Source of the DNA: Pseudomonadales bacterium
GTDB taxonomy: Bacteria > Pseudomonadota > Gammaproteobacteria > Pseudomonadales > Ketobacteraceae
NCBI GenBank assembly: GCA_020062665.1
Contig: JAGUVW010000008.1
Span: forward strand, 241,823 to 305,822
DNA length: 64,000 nt
Direction of reading: 5' to 3'
Part shown: positions 1-8,404 of the stretch, piece by piece
Numbering within the stretch: the stretch's first letter is position 1
Layout: every line of letters starts with the position of its first letter
Notes under the pieces: generated by a model
Told to the model about the DNA's origin: nothing
What the model saw: the letters and a program-made list of their open reading frames with translations, nothing else
Databases searched by the model: none
Translations under genes and position numbers: made by a program

Positions 1-557
1 TCCTTCGGCACATTCAGCAGTTTTTCCACGCTGTCGTTGATGAAGGTGAAATGGCCACGCTCGTTGAGGATATAGATGATGTCGGGCGAGTTGTTCACCA
101 TGAAGCGGTGCATCTTTTCCGACTGCTGGATGCGCTGCTGCATGGTTTTGTATTCGTATTCGAGCCGGCGTTTTTCCAGCGCATTCTGGATGGCGTTGAC
201 AAGCTCGTCGGCCACGTAGGGTTTGCGGATGAAATCGAATGCGCCCCGTTTGAGCGCGGTGGAAACGGAAGAAAAGGAATAGTCGCCACTGATCACGATC
301 ACCGGAATGTCCGGGCGTTTTTCCTGTACGAAGCGCAATACTTCATGGCCGCTCAATTGCGGCATCAGAATGTCCAGCAGAATCAGATCGAAATTACCCT
401 GCTTTATCGCCTCAATTGCTTTTTCGGTGGAAGTGGCGGTGGATACCCGGAAGCCGTGGATTTCCAGCAACGACTTCAGGCTGTTGAGCAGGTCGACCTT
501 GTCGTCGATCACCAGCAGATGATGAGCAAAGGCACGCTGGCGAGTGGGCGTCGTCAT
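1..557 (-). CDS. Response regulator with receiver and PAS domains (partial)
   Basis: The 5' end (ATG at 557, reading left) is in the window and the 3' end is lost at the edge, leaving about 185 residues. The first 125 residues are a CheY-type receiver: an acidic pair in VIDDK, the phospho-acceptor Asp in ILLDILMP, a Ser in VISGD and the Lys in RKPY. A short coiled stretch (ALEKRRLEYEYKTMQQ) leads into a PAS start (NNSPDIIYILNERG). The C-terminal output domain is outside the window, so whether this is a diguanylate cyclase, kinase or other output cannot be told. It lies 42 bases downstream of the histidine kinase gene at 600-2756 on the same strand, so the two are probably co-transcribed and form a cognate pair. 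Confidence 0.85.
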   Translation of the reverse strand, partial: MTTPTRQRAFAHHLLVIDDKVDLLNSLKSLLEIHGFRVSTATSTEKAIEAIKQGNFDLILLDILMPQLSGHEVLRFVQEKRPDIPVIVISGDYSFSSVSTALKRGAFDFIRKPYVADELVNAIQNALEKRRLEYEYKTMQQRIQQSEKMHRFMVNNSPDIIYILNERGHFTFINDSVEKLLNVPK

Positions 558-599
558 ACTGAATCCTTGTTATGGTGAGCGCGTGTCATCTTCTTGCCG

Positions 600-2756
600 T
601 TACCGGTTGGGCTGAACCGGCAGATAAAGTGTAAATAGTGATTGCGTGTCTTCCAGGCGTTGGAACGATATCAGGCCTCCCATTTCTTCCACCAGATCCT
701 TGACGATGGTGAGACCCATTCCACCCTGCTGATTTGGTTTGCGACTGTGGGTATCGACGAACAGAGCATCCAGCATGCCTTCCGGCAACCCTGGCCCATC
801 ATCCTGGATCTGGATAACAACGTGACGACGCCCTTGCAGATTGACCTGGCCGCGGGTGATAACGCTGACCGTGTTCCCCTCATCGCAGCATTCCGTTGCA
901 TTTTTTATTAGATTGATCAGTACTTGGCGCAGATAGTTTTCATCAATATAGATAGTGGGCAGGCGTTCGTCTAGAGTGCTGACAATATTCGTTTCCAGAT
1001 CGTCCTGCGTTGAAAAAAGATACAGCACGTCCTGGATCAGCTCGTTGATATTCACTGGCGCCACGGCATCGATGTCGCCATGCATGCGCTCGATGGCAGA
1101 CTGCAGGATGTGACTGGCGGAGTCGATCTGTTCAACGGCTACGGCGGCGTGTTCCCGTGTGGTGTCGGTCAGCTGGCGTTCGCTCAGCAGGATGCTCAGG
1201 TGATTCTGGGCGATGCTGAGCGGGTTATTGATTTCGTGGGCAGTGCGCTTGAAGCGGTGTTCATAGGTTTTGCGCTCAAAGTGGGCCGTTTCCCGCTGCC
1301 AGTGCCGGCGGGCGTCGCGCAGAGCCAAGGCCTGATGGGCCTGTTGTGCAAAAAACTGGAGCGCGCCCTGCCACATGTTGTAGCGGTTGAGGATTTCGCT
1401 GTCGAAAGCCAGTACCATGCAGCCCCATTTTTGACACTCGTCGCTGACGGGCAGTGCGACCAGAAATTGACGCCGGCAATACTGCATCAGCTCCAGATCG
1501 ATCACCGACAGGGTGTTGGAAGACCGGTGAAAGCTGGCCACAGCCTTCTGTTCCCGCAGGCAGTCGGTTACCAGTGTTTTGTGTTGCAGGGGTAGGGTAA
1601 CGGCGGTTTCGAAGGCATCTTCAAGGGCCGGGTTTTCACCGCGCAGGCATTGCTGTTCGTCATCGTAGCGAAACAGGATCAGCTGGCGACTGCCGAACAG
1701 CAGGTAGGCGGAACGCTGCAATTGCTGTAACAATCCGTTGCTGTCGGCGTTGGCATCCAGCCACAGGGTGGTACTGAGAATATTCTTGATCTGGATCCGT
1801 TCCACCCGCAGTTGTTGCAGGTCGCTGTCGAGGGTAGAGGCAACGTTATCCAGCGGTGGCAGTGGCAGCAGGCGTTGCCGCAGCCATTCCGGCGGACAGC
1901 GCACCGCCAGCGATTCCATCACATCGAAACTCTGGTTCAGCGCAGATTCCAGCAACATTTCCCCGTGCTCGTGATCCAGATTGAGCAACGTGCGAAAGGC
2001 GCGCTGGGCGTCCTGAAAACGGCGGATATCGCCGCAGACGATGCGATGGGCCACATGAATCAGCCGGGTGACAGGATGGGCCGACTGAATCCGCTCCGCC
2101 GGTTGATCGTGAAACAGCGCTGCGTCCATAAACCACTGCGGAAGATTGAGTTGCTGCAGAATGCGCTGGCTCAGCTGGTTGGCATCGATCCGGTAAAGTT
2201 CAGTCTCCTGCTGGCGCCGCCGGGTTGGATCCGTGCCCTGCACCAATGCCAGATAGTCCTGCTTTTCCTGTGCCAGTAAAGCCAATTCGCCGACACGATA
2301 GAGCAACCCCGCGTAGAACACATCCTCGGCATCCGGCAGTTCCATCACCCGCGCAAAGGCCCGTCCCAGAAACGCACACTGCAGTGATTCAATCCAGTGT
2401 TGCACCAGAAAATGTTCGGCCTCCGGCAGTGTCGCGGCCGGGAACAGTTCGTCGAGGCGGGGGGCACAAATCAGGGTTCGACTCAGCAGGTGTTTGTGGC
2501 CCCGTTGCAGGCGCTCGGTAATGGTGCCCGTGAGGGGCAGCGCCGCCTGCAAGGTGAATAGATAGCGGCACAGTTGCGCGGGTTCGTATTGCAGCAGGGC
2601 GCACAGTTGACTGTGTTCGGTTTGGGGCAAATGGCAGGCGCGAGTGAGCTTCAGCGCCAGTCGCGGCAGCGTGGCCCAGTTGAGCAAGCTCGCGGGTGAA
2701 GTCCAACCGGAATCGTCCGCCGATTCAACCACCCTGTCGTCGTTGAATGTATCCAT
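600..2756 (-). CDS. HDOD-GAF-histidine kinase sensor protein
   Basis: A 718-residue soluble sensor kinase. The first ~290 residues look like an HDOD domain (YEPAQLCRYLFTLQ, GLLYRVGELALLA, HPVTRLIHVAHRI). Residues ~330-470 resemble a GAF domain. The kinase core follows, with an H-box around residue 500 (RTAHEINNPLS), an N-box (LINLIKNATEC) and G-boxes (DDGPGLP, GGMGLTIVKDLVEEMGG). No transmembrane segment is visible, so the signal is probably cytoplasmic. HDOD modules are common in stress and signalling proteins but are less usual as the input of a histidine kinase. The neighbouring receiver-PAS gene starts 42 bases downstream and is the likely phosphorylation partner. The ATG at 2756 is the first start that includes the whole HDOD region. 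Confidence 0.85.
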   Translation of the reverse strand: MDTFNDDRVVESADDSGWTSPASLLNWATLPRLALKLTRACHLPQTEHSQLCALLQYEPAQLCRYLFTLQAALPLTGTITERLQRGHKHLLSRTLICAPRLDELFPAATLPEAEHFLVQHWIESLQCAFLGRAFARVMELPDAEDVFYAGLLYRVGELALLAQEKQDYLALVQGTDPTRRRQQETELYRIDANQLSQRILQQLNLPQWFMDAALFHDQPAERIQSAHPVTRLIHVAHRIVCGDIRRFQDAQRAFRTLLNLDHEHGEMLLESALNQSFDVMESLAVRCPPEWLRQRLLPLPPLDNVASTLDSDLQQLRVERIQIKNILSTTLWLDANADSNGLLQQLQRSAYLLFGSRQLILFRYDDEQQCLRGENPALEDAFETAVTLPLQHKTLVTDCLREQKAVASFHRSSNTLSVIDLELMQYCRRQFLVALPVSDECQKWGCMVLAFDSEILNRYNMWQGALQFFAQQAHQALALRDARRHWQRETAHFERKTYEHRFKRTAHEINNPLSIAQNHLSILLSERQLTDTTREHAAVAVEQIDSASHILQSAIERMHGDIDAVAPVNINELIQDVLYLFSTQDDLETNIVSTLDERLPTIYIDENYLRQVLINLIKNATECCDEGNTVSVITRGQVNLQGRRHVVIQIQDDGPGLPEGMLDALFVDTHSRKPNQQGGMGLTIVKDLVEEMGGLISFQRLEDTQSLFTLYLPVQPNR

Positions 2757-3224
2757 GCCCCAATATGCAGCAGCCTGTTCGGGAACAGGGCCTTCGTTCG
2801 TTATTGTCGAAAGTTTTATATGGAACTCAGCAGTCGGCAGTATACGGCTTCGCTCGAAAACTGAACAGCCACAAAAAGCTGGCGCTGCGCAGCGTCAGGG
2901 CATTGTCACAGTGTTGTAAGAGGAGCCTGATAAAAGGCGGTGAGAAGGGCACCTTTGCCAAGGAATTCATTAACTTGGCAAAAGAAAATATTTGCGTTCA
3001 GCAAATTGTGTGATCTACATTGTTAACATCGATTAAAGCAAACTTTCACTCAGGCGGGAACCCTTGTCCCGCAAAAATCCTCAAGGAGATAAACAGGGGA
3101 ATTTTTTCACCGGGTTCAATCAGTTGGCATGTTAACTGAAAGGAGGTGATCGCAAGAACGCAACACGGAAATCAGAGTAAGGCTGCTGTGTTTGGGTTTT
3201 TTAGTATCTTCTTGAGGATTACTG
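2757..3224. other. 468-bp intergenic region between divergent kinase and PhoH genes
   Basis: Divergent spacer that must hold the promoters of the kinase operon (leftward) and of the PhoH-type gene (rightward). It contains a short hairpin (GCGGGA/TCCCGC, 3054-3072), an AGGAG at about 3084 and a perfect 12-base complement of the 16S rRNA tail at 3140-3151. No start codon sits at the right distance from that last site. The short open frames here have no recognisable product, so no gene is called. Confidence 0.5.
3140..3151 (+). promoter_or_regulatory. Orphan full-length Shine-Dalgarno sequence
   Basis: AAGGAGGTGATC is an exact complement of the last 12 bases before the final A of gammaproteobacterial 16S rRNA. 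No ATG, GTG or TTG follows at 5-12 bases. The PhoH start is 73 bases further on and has its own GAGGA site. It could be a ribosome standby or stalling site in the leader, or a coincidence. Confidence 0.4.
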
Positions 3225-4610
3225 ATGAGCACACGAGTTGAAAGTACAAGAAAAGCCTACGTCATCGACACCAACGTTCTGATCCACGATCCCAACGCCA
3301 TCCTCAATTTCGACGAACACCAGGTCATCATTCCCATGACCGTTCTGGAAGAGCTGGACAAGCTCAAGAACGGCCACAAGTCCATCGCCGCCGACTGCCG
3401 CTCCGCCATCCGCCTGATCGACCGGGTGATCGGTGACAACCCCACGGAAAAGGTGGCGCGAGGGGTGCCCATACCCCGCGATGGCAAGGAGGTTCGAGGT
3501 TCGCTATCGATACTGATGAACCGAACCGGTGAACCTCCCGAAGCCTGCCTGCCCAACGAAAACAACGACAACAAGATCATCAACCGCATCGTTCAGATGC
3601 AGCTCGAAAACCCCGACATCCGCTACACCCTCGTTACCAAAGATATCAACATGCGCCTCAAGGCCCGCGGCTGCAACCTGCACGCCGAGGACTACCACAA
3701 CGACCAGCTCATCTCCGACATCCGCCAGCTCACCACCGGTTACCACCAGTTCGGCGGATCGTTCTGGGATGGCGTGAATCACGTGGACACCATCCAGCGC
3801 GACAACGGCACTTTTCACTCCCTGGCGCGGGATCTATTCGACTCCCAGTTATATGTGAACCAGTACGTGCTCGACGAGCAGGACTTTCTCGCCCGCATTG
3901 AGGAAGTGACCGACGAGCATGTGCTGGTCAGGCACATCAAGCGCGAGTCGATGATGAACCTGAATGCCTGGGGTTTGAAGCCGCGCAACATTTATCAAGC
4001 CATGGCCCTGCATGCGCTGATGGACCCGGACATTCATCTGGTGAACCTGACGGGCCCCGCCGGTTCCGGCAAGACGATCCTGGCGCTGGCTGCAGCCATC
4101 GAACTCACCGTGGCACGCAAGCTCTACAACAAGATCATCGTGACCCGCTCCACGCCGCCGCTGGCGGAAGAGCAGGGCTTCCTGCCCGGAACCGAGGAAG
4201 AGAAAATGGATCCCTGGCTGGGGGCCATCACCGATAACATCGAGGCGCTGCACCTGCAGGATGAAAGTCCGTCGGGCAGCATCGAATACGTTAAGCAGAA
4301 AGCCAACATCCAGTTCAAGGCGCTGAACTACATTCGCGGTCGCAGTTTCCAGAAGAGCATGATCCTGATCGACGAATCGCAGAACCTCACGCCGCACCAG
4401 ATGAAGGCGATCATCACCCGCGCCGGCGAAGGCAGCAAGGTGGTGTGCCTGGGTAACCTGGCTCAGATCGATACACCGTATCTGAGCCCGATCAGCTCCG
4501 GCCTCACCTACATGACGGAACGTTTCAAGGGCTTCCGCCATGGCACCAGCCTGCGCCTCAATGGCATCCCCCGGTCATTGCTGGCAGAATACGCCGAAGC
4601 CAATCTGTAA
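3225..4610 (+). CDS. PIN-PhoH family ATPase (PhoH2 type)
   Basis: A 461-residue protein with an N-terminal PIN ribonuclease-like domain (starts AYVIDTNVLIHDPNAIL, with the first acidic residue of the PIN site, and later LVTKDINMRLKA) fused to a C-terminal PhoH ATPase. The Walker A motif GPAGSGKT is near residue 276, and a Walker B-like MILIDESQNL follows. The length fits PIN-PhoH (PhoH2) proteins, which in characterised members unwind and cleave RNA in an ATP-dependent way. The start is ATG 3225, with GAGGA a few bases upstream. A perfect hairpin lies just after the stop (4621-4645). The precise substrate is not visible from sequence. Confidence 0.9.
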   Translation: MSTRVESTRKAYVIDTNVLIHDPNAILNFDEHQVIIPMTVLEELDKLKNGHKSIAADCRSAIRLIDRVIGDNPTEKVARGVPIPRDGKEVRGSLSILMNRTGEPPEACLPNENNDNKIINRIVQMQLENPDIRYTLVTKDINMRLKARGCNLHAEDYHNDQLISDIRQLTTGYHQFGGSFWDGVNHVDTIQRDNGTFHSLARDLFDSQLYVNQYVLDEQDFLARIEEVTDEHVLVRHIKRESMMNLNAWGLKPRNIYQAMALHALMDPDIHLVNLTGPAGSGKTILALAAAIELTVARKLYNKIIVTRSTPPLAEEQGFLPGTEEEKMDPWLGAITDNIEALHLQDESPSGSIEYVKQKANIQFKALNYIRGRSFQKSMILIDESQNLTPHQMKAIITRAGEGSKVVCLGNLAQIDTPYLSPISSGLTYMTERFKGFRHGTSLRLNGIPRSLLAEYAEANL

Positions 4611-4620
4611 CACGCACCAC

Positions 4621-4645
4621 CCCGGCACGATCCCCTCGTGCCGGG
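4621..4645 (+). terminator. Perfect 10-bp stem-loop between PhoH gene and yfbR
   Basis: CCCGGCACGA and TCGTGCCGGG form a perfect 10-bp stem around a 5-base loop, 11 bases after the PhoH-type stop codon. There is no strong T-tract, so it is a weak terminator, an RNA-stability hairpin or a leader structure for yfbR, whose GGAGG begins 9 bases later. Confidence 0.5.
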
Positions 4646-4664
4646 TTCCTCCCGGAGGCCGTCC

Positions 4665-5243
4665 TTGTTCCACTTCTATGCCTATGTCGCCAAGCTCAAG
4701 TACATCGTGCGCTGGGGCCTGAAACGCAATGTCGAATCGGAAAACGTCAAGGAACACAGCTTCGATGTGGCGGTGATTGCCCATGCGCTGGCGCTGATCC
4801 GCAACCGTTATTTCGGCGGCAACGTGGATGCCAACCAGCTGGCGATCGTCGCCCTGTTTCATGATGCGTCGGAAGTGCTGACAGGCGATTTGCCAGGCCC
4901 TATCAAGTATTTCAATCCGTCCATTGCACTTGCCTATAAAGAGGTGGAAAAAGCCGCCAAGGCCAAGCTGTTGACCATGCTGCCCGGCGAACTGCAGGAA
5001 GATTACCGCCCGCTGATCGACGACAGCTGGATGCAGGGTGACTTGAAAAAGCTGGTGAAGGCGGCGGATGTGCTGGCGGCCTATATCAAGTGCATTCAGG
5101 AAGTGGAATCCAACAATCACGAATTCCAGGTGGCCAAGCAGCGGGTGGAAGGGATGCTGCAAGATTACGATCTGCCTGAAGTGCAGTTTTTCCTCGACAA
5201 GTTCCTGCCCAGCTATCGCCTGACCCTGGATGAACTGGGTTGA
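4665..5243 (+). CDS. yfbR: 5'-deoxynucleotidase, YfbR family
   Basis: HD-domain nucleotidase that removes the 5' phosphate from deoxynucleoside monophosphates. The family motifs are clear: NVKEHSFDVAVIAHAL (first metal His), LFHDASEVLTGDLPGPIKYF (HD pair) and KAADVLAAYIKCIQEV (late Asp). Alignment to E. coli YfbR (which begins near SHFFAHLSRLKLINRW) puts the start at TTG 4665, giving LFHFYAYVAKLKYIVRW at the N-terminus. A CGGAGG sits 6-7 bases upstream of that TTG. A longer GTG frame from 4638 would begin inside the hairpin at 4621-4645 and adds residues not found in the family. About 192 residues. It ends three bases before the convergent CULT gene. Confidence 0.9.
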   Translation: MFHFYAYVAKLKYIVRWGLKRNVESENVKEHSFDVAVIAHALALIRNRYFGGNVDANQLAIVALFHDASEVLTGDLPGPIKYFNPSIALAYKEVEKAAKAKLLTMLPGELQEDYRPLIDDSWMQGDLKKLVKAADVLAAYIKCIQEVESNNHEFQVAKQRVEGMLQDYDLPEVQFFLDKFLPSYRLTLDELG

Positions 5244-5246
5244 GCG

Positions 5247-5639
5247 TCACTCCAAAAGCAGCAGATCCGTGATCAAACCGAAAAATCCCGCGCCGCCGTC
5301 GCTGCTGTAGTACCAGCCCAGGTGGGTTTCGCACTGGCGGCAATAGGCAAATTGCCAGGCGTGGCCGGGAAACCAGGTAAAAAACTCCGTGGGTTTGCCG
5401 CTGACGATGCAGCCTTCCACAAAGCCGTAAGTCTGGATGTCGAAACCCTGGCCCACAGGGTTTTTGAAGAAGTGGTACGTCTCGCCGTTGACGGGAATCA
5501 GGTACTGGTTTTCGGTGAGGTAGTTGCGGCAGCGCAGGCAGCGCACGACGGATTTCTTGGGCGCCAGCTCGTCGTCCGCCAGCGTTTGCGGCAGCCAGTC
5601 GATCAGCGGCTTGGGCGGGCCGATTTCCAGACAGTGCAT
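5247..5639 (-). CDS. CULT-domain (cereblon-like) protein
   Basis: A 130-residue protein made almost entirely of a CULT domain, the thalidomide-binding fold of eukaryotic cereblon. Two Cys pairs, C34/C37 (CLRC) and C100/C103 (CRQC), fit the structural zinc site. Three Trp at 89, 95 and 109 (in TWFPGHAWQF and HLGWYY) have the same 6 and 14 residue spacing as the tri-Trp pocket W380/W386/W400 of human cereblon. The offsets from W95 to C100 and from C103 to W109 also match. Single-domain bacterial CULT proteins are known, for example from Magnetospirillum, and bind uracil- and imide-like ligands, but their physiological role is unresolved. No Lon-like domain is fused. No partner gene is obvious: it is convergent with yfbR and is followed upstream by an unrelated lipoprotein gene. 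Confidence 0.85.
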   Translation of the reverse strand: MHCLEIGPPKPLIDWLPQTLADDELAPKKSVVRCLRCRNYLTENQYLIPVNGETYHFFKNPVGQGFDIQTYGFVEGCIVSGKPTEFFTWFPGHAWQFAYCRQCETHLGWYYSSDGGAGFFGLITDLLLLE

Positions 5640-5712
5640 GAAGGGAATCCTCCTGATTCCGGGCGCTGCGCAACAGTCTAGTCCAGTTTTTCCCGCTTTT
5701 GATACCCCTATT

Positions 5713-5744
5713 AAAAAGCCCGCGCCGGTGACAGCGCGGGCTTT
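5713..5744 (-). terminator. Intrinsic terminator after the large lipoprotein gene
   Basis: An 11-bp stem (AAAGCCCGCGC / GCGCGGGCTTT) with an 8-base loop, followed on the minus strand by a T run, 27 bases past the stop of the gene at 5771-8161. Confidence 0.8.
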
Positions 5745-5770
5745 CCGTTTGAGCTATGCCAAGCTGTTGA

Positions 5771-8161
5771 TTACTGGGCGGATGGCACCGGAACCACCAG
5801 GGTGGTGCAATCCTCCTTCAGCAAGGCCGTGCGGGCGCACACCTCGACCTGGTTGTCGCCGGCAGGCAGGTAGGACAGCTGGATCTGGCTGCGGGGCTTC
5901 CACACGGTCCAGTGGCCGCCGTTGATGCGGTAGCGGAATTCCAGCGGTGCCTGTTCCGGGTTGAAGCCATCCAGCGCAATGGTGGCGCTGCGGCGCTGCT
6001 CCTGGGTGACGGTGGCGAACATCGGATACACCGTTTCAACCGCCTGGGCAGAAATCACTGGCGCTTCCGCCGTCGCCATGGCGGCGGTGGAGACCAGATT
6101 GCCCGCCAGACTCAGGAATGCCTGATTCGATGCGCTCGGATTCCAGATGCCCGCCAACTGCAGCGAGAAGCCCTGAATCGAAGGAATCGGCACGCCGCCC
6201 AGGGACTCCAGCATGATCGGCAGCAACTGGGGTGCCAGGGAGTTGATCAGATCCTTGATCACGCTGGCGTTGCCGGAACTGATCACCAGCCCGCCGGCCT
6301 GGATGCGGAAGCTCTGCACGGTTACTTCCGGCGTGCCTTCGATTCCCACGGTGAGGCGGTTATCTGGCGTGATGCCCAGGTCGAAAGGCGAACGCAGGTC
6401 GATGGTGGTGGTCAGCACTTCCTGCAGGCCCCGACCGTCGCCGATGTCCACGTTCACTTTCAGGGTCAGATCCAGCACCTGCAGGCGGATCACGCCATCG
6501 GGGCTGGTTTGCGGCAGCACGGTCACCATCGGCGCGGTGGCACCTTTCAGCACAATGCTGATGTCTTCCACGCCGGTCAGGTCCAGCGGGAAATCGGGAA
6601 TGCTCAGCAGTGATCCGAGGGTGAAGCCATCATCTTCGTCGAGAGTGATATCCAGCAGGCCACCTTCATAGGCTTCGGTGAGGATCTGGTTGAGCAGGTT
6701 GGCCGACAGGGTGGCGGTGAGATCCACGTTGCTGCCACCTGGAGCCTGGGTAGGATAGGGCGCGGGCGCGCTGCCGGCCACGAACAGGGAGCCCAGGGTA
6801 GGCAGCACGTCCGGATCGCGGGCGTCGATGCCCACGTCGCTCGCCAGCACCAGATCGAAGCCGCCGGCGGAGGTGGCAAAGCCTTGCGGGCTGAAGCCGA
6901 TGTTCAGCGTGGTATCGCCCACCGGCAGTGCGATGTTGTCCGGCAGCAGCGAGGAGATGAGGCTGTTGATCAGGCTGCTCACCGGCCCGGCGATAAAGCC
7001 GTCGGCGATGTTCACGATGATGCTGGACAGCACGCCCACCAGGCCGTTGATGATGCCGTTCACCACGGTATTCATCAGATCACCGATGAAGGGAATGTCC
7101 TCCACCGCGCCAAAATCGATGTCCACCTGCAGGCCGTTCAGCGGCAGATCCACATCCAGAGTGCCATTGACGATCTGCACCGACACCTGGCCGTTGTTCA
7201 CCGACACCACGAATTCCGCGCTGATGTTGGTGTTCTGCACGGTGGTCAGGCCCGAGAACGTCAGCGTGCCGAAGATGTTGCCGTTGCCACCGCAGAGGAA
7301 GCTTTTGCAGCGGGCGTAGGTGCGAGCAGTAGTGTCCAGATCCAGCCGGCTCAGGTGCAGGTTCATGCGCAGGCGATTACCGGACAGGGCGGTGATGGCC
7401 ACGGTGCTGCCGGGCGTGAGTTCAACATTGTTGACGCTGAAGTTGGCGCAGGCATCGGCAATCAGCGCGCCGGAACAGCTTTCAGAAATCGGGTTGGTGA
7501 TGAACGAGTTGAAATCCAGGGATTCGACGATCTGCAGAATGGCCTCGGGCAATGAATCCGCCAGCCCCTGCTGATTGATGCGCACGGCAAAGGCCGGGTT
7601 AAAACGCTGCCCCAGCCGGGTAAAGGATTCCTGGGTGGTGTGGCCGTAGACGTCGGTGGCCAGCAGAGTGTGGGTAGTGGTATTGGGAACACTGGTATTG
7701 AAGCGTCCGTTGGCATCCAGCGTGACCGCTGTGCCATTGATGCTGAGGCTGGCAGGGCCGCCCCGATCCGACAGATAGCCGGTCACCTGGCGTGGATCAC
7801 CTTCCGTCGCGCCCAGCAGATGAATCACCGGCCCCGCCTGATCCAGGTGGAAAACGCTTTTCACGCTGGACGGCGCCGTCAGGGCGAACTCGTTGTCACC
7901 GGCCTTGAGCTGGCCCAGTGACACAGGCGCCACTGCGTCATTGCCTTCCACTGTGAAGGCGGCACGGTCGATCACGGTGCCGTTGATGGTGGCGGTGAAG
8001 GTTTCGGGCACGCCGTTCTTGAAGCGGATGCGAAATTCGGGCGCGGTATTGGAAACGGAGTTGTTGGCGGGCGAGACGATCTGAACATTCTTGCAGCCAG
8101 CCAGAAAGCTCAGTAGCCCTATCATCAATAGGGTTTTTACAACCGTCAGGGTCTGGGTCAC
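5771..8161 (-). CDS. Large secreted/outer-membrane lipoprotein of unknown function
   Basis: About 796 residues from GTG 8161, chosen because GGAG lies 8 bases upstream and the protein then opens with a proper lipoprotein signal (TLTVVKTLLMIGLLSFLAGC, lipobox LAGC). Longer in-frame starts at 8209 and 8260 would bury the signal. An Ig-like region follows the lipidated Cys (QIVSPANNSVSNTAPEF). The middle is rich in Leu/Ile/Val/Gly with alternating hydrophobic stretches (VDFGAVEDIPFIGDLMNTV, SSLINSLISSLLPDNIALP), reminiscent of elongated lipid-binding folds but not assignable. The C-terminal ~80 residues form another beta-rich module (FRYRINGGHWTVWKP). No enzymatic motif is seen. It has its own terminator and is a single-gene unit. 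Confidence 0.8.
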   Translation of the reverse strand: MTQTLTVVKTLLMIGLLSFLAGCKNVQIVSPANNSVSNTAPEFRIRFKNGVPETFTATINGTVIDRAAFTVEGNDAVAPVSLGQLKAGDNEFALTAPSSVKSVFHLDQAGPVIHLLGATEGDPRQVTGYLSDRGGPASLSINGTAVTLDANGRFNTSVPNTTTHTLLATDVYGHTTQESFTRLGQRFNPAFAVRINQQGLADSLPEAILQIVESLDFNSFITNPISESCSGALIADACANFSVNNVELTPGSTVAITALSGNRLRMNLHLSRLDLDTTARTYARCKSFLCGGNGNIFGTLTFSGLTTVQNTNISAEFVVSVNNGQVSVQIVNGTLDVDLPLNGLQVDIDFGAVEDIPFIGDLMNTVVNGIINGLVGVLSSIIVNIADGFIAGPVSSLINSLISSLLPDNIALPVGDTTLNIGFSPQGFATSAGGFDLVLASDVGIDARDPDVLPTLGSLFVAGSAPAPYPTQAPGGSNVDLTATLSANLLNQILTEAYEGGLLDITLDEDDGFTLGSLLSIPDFPLDLTGVEDISIVLKGATAPMVTVLPQTSPDGVIRLQVLDLTLKVNVDIGDGRGLQEVLTTTIDLRSPFDLGITPDNRLTVGIEGTPEVTVQSFRIQAGGLVISSGNASVIKDLINSLAPQLLPIMLESLGGVPIPSIQGFSLQLAGIWNPSASNQAFLSLAGNLVSTAAMATAEAPVISAQAVETVYPMFATVTQEQRRSATIALDGFNPEQAPLEFRYRINGGHWTVWKPRSQIQLSYLPAGDNQVEVCARTALLKEDCTTLVVPVPSAQ

Positions 8162-8344
8162 GGTTTTTCTCCAATCATTGGTTGTTGTTATGGGTTGGGG
8201 CCGTGTCATACACCTTGATTGACGCGCGCATTCAGGCACACTCGTACCAGAATGCCCCATGATTATGGCAAGCTATTTTCGGATGTGAAGGGTGATCCGA
8301 CCAACGGAAATTGGCGACTATTCAGTCAAAGGGTTGATTTGGAA

Positions 8345-8373
8345 ATAAAAAAGCCTCCACGGGCGTGGAGGCT
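8345..8373 (-). terminator. Intrinsic terminator after the coiled-coil protein gene
   Basis: A perfect 10-bp stem (AGCCTCCACG / CGTGGAGGCT) with a 2-base loop, followed on the minus strand by TTTTTTATTTCC, 31 bases after the stop of the gene at 8405-8824. Confidence 0.85.
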
Positions 8374-8404
8374 GAACGCAGGAGAAGTGCGTATAAAGGA
8401 AAAT

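Noticed and set aside
3140..3151. Possible fragment of a 16S rRNA gene on the minus strand
   Set aside because: Only the 12-base anti-SD sequence matches; the flanks do not resemble the 16S 3' end.
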